Below are positions 8,205 to 15,175 of a stretch of 64,000 nt of DNA, piece by piece. The stretch is from contig JBEHWI010000001.1 of NCBI GenBank assembly GCA_040217815.1, positions 124,001 through 188,000 of the forward strand, written 5' to 3'. How positions within the stretch are numbered: position 1 is the stretch's first letter; every line of letters starts with the position of its first letter. The notes below the pieces were generated by a model. That model did not search any database. It was not told the DNA's origin and worked only from the letters and a program-made list of their open reading frames with translations. Made by a program: the position numbers and the translations under genes. The DNA is from UBA5314 sp040217815. GTDB taxonomy: Bacteria > Bacillota > Syntrophomonadia > Syntrophomonadales > Syntrophomonadaceae.

Positions 8205-9689
8205 CTAATGTAAGGCCCTAAGCTTGTCAACTTTGGCGGCGATCAGACGCTGAATTGATGCGCAGTAGCTGGACGGATTTTTGGGATTATAAAATGAGGT
8301 CAGGCTTTCATCATTCCAATTGAAAAATTTACTTCCCGCCCCGCCGCCAAGTCCAAGCAAGGTCTGACATTCTTCCATGATCCTTATATTATAGACGCTA
8401 AAAAATCCCGGCAGGGAATAACCAATGTTCTCCAGACTGGCTTTTATATACTTTTGTCGGTAGAGATAGTAGGGCTGATATCCAGCATTTCTAAACAATT
8501 CGGCCATTAGATCGACGGCTCTATGCACCTCCGCTTCCTTTTCCCCCAGCCCGGATACACCTTCCATCCGGGCCAGGGTTGATCCTCTTTTGACCGCCAG
8601 AGTATGTACGGTCAGGTTTTCTGGTTTGAGCCTTAGAATCTCTTCTGCTGTGTGTCGATTTTCTTCAAGGCCTTCGCCGGGAAGGCCTACTATGAGATCC
8701 ATATTAATTGTTTTAATGCCCGCTTGGCGGGCCCATTCCAGTGATTGCACCACTCCTTTCAAATCGTGATTTCTACCAATTGCATGCAGGGTAGTTTCAT
8801 TCATGGTCTGAGGATTGATGCATACCCGCCCAACACCCGCCTGCTTAAACAAAACCATCTTTTCGGGTGTAAGAGTGTCGGGTCTGCCCGCCTCAACCGT
8901 GATTTCTTCGGTTCCGGGGCCGATAAAATGCCGGTGCAACAGCTCAAAGAGATCGGCCAGATCACCATAAGAAAGCACGGTAGGGGTGCCTCCACCCAGA
9001 TATACGGATTGTATCCAAAAACCCAGGTCTTTTAATACCGCTGCTATCTGCTTCACTTCACAATACAAAGCTTCCAAAAACGTTTTGATATCCTGTTCGT
9101 AGTCTCTGAGAATTCCTCCCGGGAAAGAGCAATAGTAACAGCGGCTGGGGCAAAAGGGAATTCCCACATAAAGGGCCAGGGCCCGACGCTCCAGGCGACT
9201 GGCATCTACTACCGGTCTATTATTGGATGCTACTTCCGTTAACAGCCTGGCTTTTCCGGGGTTCACTCTAAAGTCAGTACCCAGGCTTTCTAAAACCTTT
9301 TCCGGTTCCAGCCCCTGATCCAGTAAACGGTGCACAAGTTTAACCGGGCGCATGCCAGTCAGGATGCCATAAGAATTAAGCTCCTTTTCCTGTCCGGCGG
9401 CAAGTAAATCATAGACAAAACGCCTGGTCAGACGGCTCAATTGACGGCGGCTTTCTTCCCCCGGAGCCGGCTGAGGATAATTATCCTCCATATCTACATC
9501 CACTCTCACCCCTTTAATTGATCCGTGAAAATGAACGGTATTATCCTTGATGGTGCGCTCCAGTAAAAGCTCTATATCTGCCTGATAGTCACCACCGCGC
9601 AGTAATTCTTGGCCCGGGTAAGCCATGCGGACCAGTTCATGCATATTGTCATAAAGTTCTTTGGGATACAGTTTAAGCTTGATCGGCAA
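8205..9689 (-). CDS. hemZ: HemZ-type radical SAM protein (coproporphyrinogen dehydrogenase-like)
   Basis: 494-residue radical SAM enzyme. The cluster motif is CPSRCYYCSF (residues about 180-190), with GGGTPT and HemN-like downstream motifs (GLPGEGLEENRHTAEEIL). HemZ has an N-terminal extension that HemN lacks, and about 170 residues precede the motif here. HemN/HemZ proteins decarboxylate coproporphyrinogen III without oxygen, but related proteins are haem chaperones or of unknown role, so function is probable only. Position directly before hisS is typical in Clostridia. Neighbour pheA ends 24 bases upstream. Confidence 0.88.
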   Translation of the reverse strand: MPIKLKLYPKELYDNMHELVRMAYPGQELLRGGDYQADIELLLERTIKDNTVHFHGSIKGVRVDVDMEDNYPQPAPGEESRRQLSRLTRRFVYDLLAAGQEKELNSYGILTGMRPVKLVHRLLDQGLEPEKVLESLGTDFRVNPGKARLLTEVASNNRPVVDASRLERRALALYVGIPFCPSRCYYCSFPGGILRDYEQDIKTFLEALYCEVKQIAAVLKDLGFWIQSVYLGGGTPTVLSYGDLADLFELLHRHFIGPGTEEITVEAGRPDTLTPEKMVLFKQAGVGRVCINPQTMNETTLHAIGRNHDLKGVVQSLEWARQAGIKTINMDLIVGLPGEGLEENRHTAEEILRLKPENLTVHTLAVKRGSTLARMEGVSGLGEKEAEVHRAVDLMAELFRNAGYQPYYLYRQKYIKASLENIGYSLPGFFSVYNIRIMEECQTLLGLGGGAGSKFFNWNDESLTSFYNPKNPSSYCASIQRLIAAKVDKLRALH

Positions 9690-9713
9690 AGCGTTTTCCT
9701 CCTAATCACCCGG

Positions 9714-10541
9714 TTACTGAATTGTGGTTAAATTATGCGCCGCCGGATAGGAACCTAGGTATTTCAGATTACTGCAATAGAGGCATAATTCACCCAGCAG
9801 TTCCTTAATCTCGCCCTCTTTACCTGTAGTGGCTACTTCAATATAGAACCAGTAGCGTCCCTTTTGATAGCGGCTGGGTCTTGACTCTATCTTGCTCATA
9901 TTAATACTGCGCTCGGCCAAAACCGCAAGAGCCCGGTATAATGCACCCGGCTGGTCCGGAAGGGTGAAGATCAAACTCGATTTCTTTCCCCGGGCGACCT
10001 GTCCCGGAGCGCATATATGAATGAAGCGTGTAACATTATCCTTGCCTGATATAGCGGGGCATAGTATTTTAAGTCCATAAAGACGGGCGGCTTGCTCATG
10101 GGCTATGGCCGCTGCCTTACGAGTTTCGGAAGTTAACAACTGGGCAGCCCTTGTGGTGCTGGCCACAATTTCTGTCCTAACCCGGGGAAGATGTTCGTTT
10201 ATGAATTCCTCGCATTGAACCAGGGCAGCCGGTTGGGAAATAAGCAGTTCTATTTCATCCAGAGCATAACGGTGACAGGAAAGCAGGTGCTGTTGCACTG
10301 GAATACTGATCTCCCCGGCTATCAGGACGTCGTTCCGAGACAGGCATTCCATGGTTGGTTCGATGGATCCGGCCCGGGAATTGTCAATAGGAATCAGGGC
10401 TCCTTCTACTTCCCCTTTCTCGACCATCCCAAACAGCTGTGGTATATTGCCGGCTTCCTGCAGCTCTACCCCTTCACCCCAATAGCGTATAGCAGCTTCT
10501 TCGCTGAAGGTCCCCCGGGGGCCCAAAATACCGTAGCTCAC
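9714..10541 (-). CDS. pheA: Prephenate dehydratase
   Basis: Converts prephenate to phenylpyruvate, the committed step to phenylalanine. 275 residues: a periplasmic-binding-like catalytic domain (MSYGILGPRGTFSEEAAIRY; PIDNSRAGSIEPTMECL; STTRAAQLL with the catalytic Thr-Arg) and a C-terminal ACT domain (FTLPDQPGALYRALAVLAE; ESRPSRYQKGRYWFYIE) that binds Phe for feedback inhibition. It starts with GTG at 10541, and this codon overlaps the TAG stop of aroF by one base, so the two are translationally coupled. The upstream T-box specifier UUC fits Phe-dependent control. Confidence 0.95.
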   Translation of the reverse strand: MSYGILGPRGTFSEEAAIRYWGEGVELQEAGNIPQLFGMVEKGEVEGALIPIDNSRAGSIEPTMECLSRNDVLIAGEISIPVQQHLLSCHRYALDEIELLISQPAALVQCEEFINEHLPRVRTEIVASTTRAAQLLTSETRKAAAIAHEQAARLYGLKILCPAISGKDNVTRFIHICAPGQVARGKKSSLIFTLPDQPGALYRALAVLAERSINMSKIESRPSRYQKGRYWFYIEVATTGKEGEIKELLGELCLYCSNLKYLGSYPAAHNLTTIQ

Positions 10542-11383
10542 TAGCGAATCCTCCTTCCCATAACGCGAGTCAGGGCTTCGATCTGGCGCATCATCTGGCT
10601 GAACTCGGCCGGAAGCAGAGATTGTTCCCCATCGGAAAGCGCCTTTTCCGGACAGGGATGCACTTCGATCATCAACCCGTCAGCTCCAGCTGCCACCGCC
10701 GCCCTGGCCATAGGAGCCACCAGTCCCCGTACTCCGGTCCCGTGGCTGGGATCAACCATTACCGGCAGATGGGAAAGGCTCTTAACCAAAGCCACCGCAG
10801 AAAGGTCCAGGGTGTTGCGGGTCCACGGTTCACTGGATCTAACTCCCCGTTCACATAAAATCACGTCGGGATTGCCAGCTGCCAGTACATATTCGGCGGC
10901 CATTAACCATTCTTCGATGGTTGCCGCCATGCCCCGTTTTAAAATCACCGGTTTGCCGATTCGGCCCAGTTTGCGCAGCAGGGAAAAGTTCTGCATATTG
11001 CGGGCACCAATCTGCACTATATCAACATGCTCCACCAGGAGTTCGATATCCTCGCTATCCATCAGTTCGCTGACCACCGGCATGTTCATTTCCTCCCCCA
11101 CCCGGGCCAGAATCTTTAGTCCTTTTTCCCCCAGACCCTGGAAGCTGTACGGAGATGTTCTGGGCTTGAAGGCTCCCCCTCTTAACATCATGGCCCCGGC
11201 AGCTCTAACTTTAAAAGCCGTTTCCCTTAAAATATCTTCGCTTTCAACGGCGCAAGGGCCGGCAACAACTATAACCTGCTCAGAACCCAATACATAGGAA
11301 CCTACTTCGATCCTGGTATCTTCAGATTGATTTCTCCTTGTAACCAGCATTTCTTTGCTTTGAAGGGCCTGTAAGGCTTTCAT
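10541..11383 (-). CDS. aroF: 3-deoxy-7-phosphoheptulonate (DAHP) synthase
   Basis: First enzyme of the shikimate pathway; condenses PEP and erythrose 4-phosphate. 280 residues, type I-beta (KDO8P-like) form: VAGPCAVES, MLRGGAFKPRTSPYSFQG, CERGVRSSEPWTRNTLDL, and the metal/substrate motif VDPSHGTGVR. Only a short N-terminal extension precedes the barrel, so the large ferredoxin-like or chorismate-mutase regulatory domains seen in some relatives are absent. Regulation is therefore likely to be by transcription: a T-box leader lies immediately upstream. Confidence 0.94.
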   Translation of the reverse strand: MKALQALQSKEMLVTRRNQSEDTRIEVGSYVLGSEQVIVVAGPCAVESEDILRETAFKVRAAGAMMLRGGAFKPRTSPYSFQGLGEKGLKILARVGEEMNMPVVSELMDSEDIELLVEHVDIVQIGARNMQNFSLLRKLGRIGKPVILKRGMAATIEEWLMAAEYVLAAGNPDVILCERGVRSSEPWTRNTLDLSAVALVKSLSHLPVMVDPSHGTGVRGLVAPMARAAVAAGADGLMIEVHPCPEKALSDGEQSLLPAEFSQMMRQIEALTRVMGRRIR

Positions 11384-11400
11384 AGTTTACACCTCCTAAA

Positions 11401-11434
11401 AAATAAAAAACTCCCGTCCCTGTAGGGACGAGAG
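11401..11434 (-). terminator. T-box terminator 2 (proximal to aroF)
   Basis: CTCTCGTCCC and GGGACGGGAG flank a TACA loop and are followed by TTTTTTATTT on the minus strand. It overlaps the region that would pair in the second T-box antiterminator. Confidence 0.85.
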
Positions 11435-11795
11435 GTCATAGACATCCCGCGGTACCACCCTGATTGCACCAAGCCAGCTCACTTAGAATACGGGATCAAA
11501 CCCTTCTTAATATAAAAAGCCCCTCATCCATATGGGACGAGAAGCTTAACACTCCCGCGGTACCACCCATTTTGCCGAAAGGCCCGCTTATACTAGGATA
11601 CAGGTTAATCCGATATCCCCTCCCTTGTAACGGTGGGAGTTCCGCCACGACCTACTTGCTAATGTTTCAGCCGGGTGCTCCGAAGTGAACTTCACCGCGT
11701 TTCCTGTGTAGAGATGCTTACAGCCCGTGGCATCTCCTCTCTGAACAATTCCCCGCGGCTACTTTACTTCTTCATCGCCTGTGATGATATGAATA
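11405..11795 (-). promoter_or_regulatory. T-box leader with UUC (Phe) specifier and duplicated decision module
   Basis: Read on the minus strand, the leader has a stem I region (AGTA-type motif near 11765; AGAGAGGAGATGCC; GAAGTTCACTTCGGAGC with the likely specifier UUC at 11689-11687). Two T-box sequences follow: TGGGTGGTACCGCGGG at 11569-11554 and GGGTGGTACCGCGGG at 11460-11446. Each has its own terminator: CTCGTCC/GGATGAG with a T-run at about 11541-11511, and CTCTCGTCCC/GGGACGGGAG with a T-run at 11434-11401. Uncharged tRNA-Phe should favour the antiterminators. The second module has no recognisable stem I, so this is a partial double T-box ahead of aroF-pheA. The specifier call is from motif position only. 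Confidence 0.9.
11511..11541 (-). terminator. T-box terminator 1 (distal)
   Basis: CTCGTCC and GGATGAG (one G-U pair) flank CATAT and are followed by GGGCTTTTTATATT on the minus strand, just after the first T-box sequence. Confidence 0.75.
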
Positions 11796-11801
11796 TAAGT
11801 T

Positions 11802-11831
11802 ATTATAGCATGCTGTTTTAAAAGCTGTAAA
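11802..11831 (-). promoter_or_regulatory. Promoter of the T-box / aroF operon
   Basis: TTTACA (11831-11826) and TATAAT (11807-11802) on the minus strand, 18 bases apart, immediately upstream of the T-box leader. Confidence 0.7.
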
Positions 11832-11842
11832 GGCAACCTTAA

Positions 11843-12469
11843 TTAAAATCTTAAAAAAGGATTGTTTTTACGTTCAAAACCCACTGTGGTTTCGGGGCCG
11901 TGCCCGGGGTAGCATACTACGTTGTCGTCGTAGCACAGAATACGATCACGGATGTTTTCGATCAACTGCTTATAAGAGCCGCCCGGGAAATCGGTTCTTC
12001 CGATCGAACCGTAGAAGAGCGTATCCCCCACAAACATTATGTCCCCGGTTTTAAGGCAGATTCCTCCCTGGCTGTGGCCTGGAGTATGGATAACTTCCAA
12101 TTCTACGGTATTGCCAATCTTTATAATATCGCCGTCTTTAAGGAGCTGGTCGGCCGGAGGGCTGGTGACCTTGCTGCCCATGAGAAAAGAGAAATTGGAG
12201 ACAGCGTTGACAAGCATTTTGGAGTCTGCTTCATGTATCAGAATTTTGGCGCCGGTGGCGTCTTTTATAGCCCGGTTGGCTCCAATATGATCGATATGAC
12301 CATGGGTGTTGATGATGTAAACGGCTTTGAGATCATCGTCTTCCAACAATTTCAATATGGCGCGGGGATTTCCACCCGGATCTATAACCGCCACCTCGCG
12401 GGTTTCCTCACACCCTACTATGTAGCAGTTGACCGCCATCGCACTGATTTCAAGACCTTTAAGGATCAC
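11843..12469 (-). CDS. Metallo-beta-lactamase-fold hydrolase (glyoxalase II-like)
   Basis: 208-residue zinc hydrolase. The metal-binding motif THGHIDHIG, then HTPGHSQGGICL, FVGDTLFYGSIGRTDFPGG and the late CYPGHGPETTVG are the classical MBL-fold ligands for a dinuclear site. The family includes small glyoxalase II-like thioesterases; the substrate cannot be told. Start GTG at 12469 is preferred because GAGGAGG lies 9 bases upstream; an earlier GTG at 12487 overlaps that site. Last gene of recJ-relA-dtd-MBL, a common Firmicute order. Confidence 0.88.
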   Translation of the reverse strand: MILKGLEISAMAVNCYIVGCEETREVAVIDPGGNPRAILKLLEDDDLKAVYIINTHGHIDHIGANRAIKDATGAKILIHEADSKMLVNAVSNFSFLMGSKVTSPPADQLLKDGDIIKIGNTVELEVIHTPGHSQGGICLKTGDIMFVGDTLFYGSIGRTDFPGGSYKQLIENIRDRILCYDDNVVCYPGHGPETTVGFERKNNPFLRF

Positions 12470-12538
12470 TACGCCAAACCTCCTCACAAATATTCCTTTT
12501 ACGCTGCCTCTAAATTATGAAAACACCAACTTAAAGTG

Positions 12539-12988
12539 CTAAAAAAGCCTTTCACTGTCCAGAAGAATTGTGCAGGGCCCTTCATTGTCTATGGCAACTT
12601 TCATTTCCGCTCCAAAAACACCGGTCTTGACAGCTACTCCCAGCCCCTGTAAGTATTCTACGCAATAATTGAAGATTGGCAACGCTTTTTCTGGCAATTC
12701 AGCCTCAGTAAAGCTGGGCCGGCGTCCTTTTCTGGCATCACCGTATAGAGTAAACTGGCTGACCAGTAAAACCTCATTGCCCTCCTCCAGCAAAGAGCGG
12801 TTCATCTTGCCATCTTCGTCTTCAAATATCCTCAAGTTAGCCAGCTTGTCCATCATATAAGCCCCGTCTTCTTCGGTATCGCCCCTTTTAATACCCAACA
12901 ATACCGTCAAACCGTGTCCTATGCGGGCCTTGATCTCGCCCGCCACCGCCAGTTCCGCCCGGCTGCTGCGCTGTACTACCGCTCTCAT
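12539..12988 (-). CDS. dtd: D-aminoacyl-tRNA deacylase
   Basis: Hydrolyses D-amino acids from mischarged tRNA. 149 residues, full length. Family motifs are MRAVVQRSSRAELAV at the start, SQFTLYGDARKGRRPSF, and the C-terminal NEGPCTILLDSERLF, which is the usual Gly-cisPro loop region. The start at 12988 is chosen because it begins at the conserved MRAVVQR and lies one base after the relA stop; a longer frame to 13033 would overlap relA. Confidence 0.95.
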   Translation of the reverse strand: MRAVVQRSSRAELAVAGEIKARIGHGLTVLLGIKRGDTEEDGAYMMDKLANLRIFEDEDGKMNRSLLEEGNEVLLVSQFTLYGDARKGRRPSFTEAELPEKALPIFNYCVEYLQGLGVAVKTGVFGAEMKVAIDNEGPCTILLDSERLF

Positions 12989-12989
12989 G

Positions 12990-15170
12990 TCATTCTCCCC
13001 TGGCCTCTCCCGGCAATACGCGCCGAACTTCAATTACGTCTTTCACCTTTTGGATGCGGTGTATTACGGCCTGGAGGCGTCCCAGATCATTTATCTCCAA
13101 TTTAAAATTCATCAAGGCCAGATTGTTTTTGGTAGCCCGGGAATAAACTGAATTTATCTGCACCCGGGCGTCGGCGATCTCATTCAAGACGTCGGTAGTC
13201 AAACGGGGCCGGTCAAAGGCACTGACTTCCAACTCTACATTGTAGACCCCTGATGCATCGGCCCATTCAACTTCCAAAACCCGGTCCTTTTCCATCCGCA
13301 GATAATGTATCATATTGGGGCAGTCCCGCCGGTGCACCGATACTCCGCGCCCCCTGGTTATATATCCCAAAACGTCATCTCCCGGCAAAGGATTGCAGCA
13401 GCGGGCAAGACGAATAGCCACATCATCCACCCCGCGGACCCGAAGGGCGGTAGTCTCTTTGGACCTGGGCAGAGCGGATGGCGGAGTAAGTGGAACTTTA
13501 AACATATCCTCCACCGGTGCCTGCTGGAAAAAGATCTCTTTCTGCTTGTTGATTACCTGGGTGGCGGTAACCGCTCCATCGCCCACCGCTGCCAAAAGGT
13601 CGTCGACCGTGAGGTGGCTGAAGCGTTTGGCTACTTCCAACAGCCGGTCCTCTTTAAAGAACTCCTTGGTGGAAAGGCTCTTCTTCTTCAATTCCCGCTC
13701 CAGCAGATCGTGGCCCTTGACCAGGTTCATCTGGCGCTTTTCACGGTTAAACCACTGCCTAATTTTGCTTTTGGCTGAGGATGTTTTCACAAAATCCATC
13801 CATCCGAAAGTAGGTCCGGGCGAGTTTTTGGAGGTCATTACTTCAACGATGTCACCATTCTCGAGCGGGTAATCCAGGGGCACTATCCGTCCGTTTACCT
13901 TGGCCCCCGAGCACTTGTGTCCCACTTCAGTATGCACCCGATAAGCGAAATCCACCGGGCAGGCCCCTTTGGGCAGTTCGATAACCGCTCCTTTGGGGGT
14001 GAACACGAAAACCGTGTCGTCAAACAGGTCAATTCTAAGCGATTCCATAAACTCACGGGTATCCTTAATTTCCTGCTGCCATTCTAAAATCTGCCTGAGC
14101 CAGGATAATTTCTCATCAAACTTGCGATCCTTGGGATTTACACCTTCCTTGTAACGCCAGTGGGCGGCGATTCCGGAATCGGCAATACGGTGCATTTCAA
14201 AAGTTCTAATCTGAACCTCAAAAGGTTCCCCACCCTTTCCGATCAAGGTGGTGTGCAGGGACTGATACATGTTGGGTTTAGGCGTGGCTATATAGTCTTT
14301 AAAACGCCCTGGCAGTGGCTTCCACATGGTGTGGATTATACCCAAAACCCCGTAGCATTCCCTTACGTCGTTTACCAACACCCGGATGGCGATTTTGTCG
14401 TATATTTCATCGATATCTTTGTTCTGTTTAATCATTTTTTTATATATGCTGTAGATGTTTTTGGGGCGTCCCTCGATATCGGCTTCGATTCCTATCTGCC
14501 TCAATCCATTTCTTATCTGTTCAATCAGATCATGAACATAGTCTTCCCTTTCCCGCCGCTTGGCCTTGAGCCGCCGGGCTATCTCATAGTACATTTCCGG
14601 ATCCAGATAGGCAAAAGCTAGGTCCTCAAGCTCCCATTTGAATCTAAAAATCCCCAGGCGGTGGGCCAGGGGAGCAAATATTTCCATAGTCTCCAGAGCT
14701 ATTTCTTTTTGTTTGCGTTCGGGCTGAAAATTGAGGGTTCGCATGTTGTGCAGGCGGTCAGCCAATTTTATAAGTATAACCCGAATGTCTTTAGCCATAG
14801 CCAAAAACATCTTTCTCAGGTTTTCCGCCTGGGCCTCCTCCCGGGATTTAAAGTCGATACGGCTCAGTTTGGTTACCCCGTCAACCAGGCTGGCGATCTC
14901 TTCCCCAAATTCGCCCAGAATATTAGTATAACTGGCATCGGTATCCTCAACCACATCATGAAGAAGGGCTGCGCATATAGAAGGTACGTCCATCTCTATC
15001 TCAGTTAAAATCAGAGCAACTTCTACCGGATGAATAATATAAGGTTCTCCAGAAAACCTTTTCTGGCCGGTATGGGCCTGAAGCGCGTATTCATAGGCGC
15101 GTTTAATCAAGCCGGCATCAGCTGTAGGATCGTATTTTTTTATCCTGTCAATAATCATCTGTGAGCTCAT
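12990..15170 (-). CDS. relA: Bifunctional (p)ppGpp synthetase/hydrolase RelA/SpoT
   Basis: 726-residue Rel protein controlling the stringent response. Domain order seen: HD hydrolase (HTGQKRFSGEPYIIHPVEVA; LLHDVVEDTDASY; LADRLHNMRTL), synthetase (EGRPKNIYSIYKKM), TGS (FTPKGAVIELPKGACPVDFAYRVHTEVGHKC), a conserved Cys-containing region (ARCCNPLPGDDVLGYITRGRGVSVHRRDCPN) and C-terminal ACT. Hydrolase residues are intact, so it should both make and degrade (p)ppGpp. It lies 5 bases after recJ and one base before dtd, so the four genes are probably one operon. Confidence 0.96.
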   Translation of the reverse strand: MSSQMIIDRIKKYDPTADAGLIKRAYEYALQAHTGQKRFSGEPYIIHPVEVALILTEIEMDVPSICAALLHDVVEDTDASYTNILGEFGEEIASLVDGVTKLSRIDFKSREEAQAENLRKMFLAMAKDIRVILIKLADRLHNMRTLNFQPERKQKEIALETMEIFAPLAHRLGIFRFKWELEDLAFAYLDPEMYYEIARRLKAKRREREDYVHDLIEQIRNGLRQIGIEADIEGRPKNIYSIYKKMIKQNKDIDEIYDKIAIRVLVNDVRECYGVLGIIHTMWKPLPGRFKDYIATPKPNMYQSLHTTLIGKGGEPFEVQIRTFEMHRIADSGIAAHWRYKEGVNPKDRKFDEKLSWLRQILEWQQEIKDTREFMESLRIDLFDDTVFVFTPKGAVIELPKGACPVDFAYRVHTEVGHKCSGAKVNGRIVPLDYPLENGDIVEVMTSKNSPGPTFGWMDFVKTSSAKSKIRQWFNREKRQMNLVKGHDLLERELKKKSLSTKEFFKEDRLLEVAKRFSHLTVDDLLAAVGDGAVTATQVINKQKEIFFQQAPVEDMFKVPLTPPSALPRSKETTALRVRGVDDVAIRLARCCNPLPGDDVLGYITRGRGVSVHRRDCPNMIHYLRMEKDRVLEVEWADASGVYNVELEVSAFDRPRLTTDVLNEIADARVQINSVYSRATKNNLALMNFKLEINDLGRLQAVIHRIQKVKDVIEVRRVLPGEARGE

Positions 15171-15175
15171 CTATA

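Noticed and set aside
11843..12520. 206-codon plus-strand frame opposite the MBL hydrolase
   Set aside because: Antisense shadow; the minus-strand gene has all metal-binding motifs.
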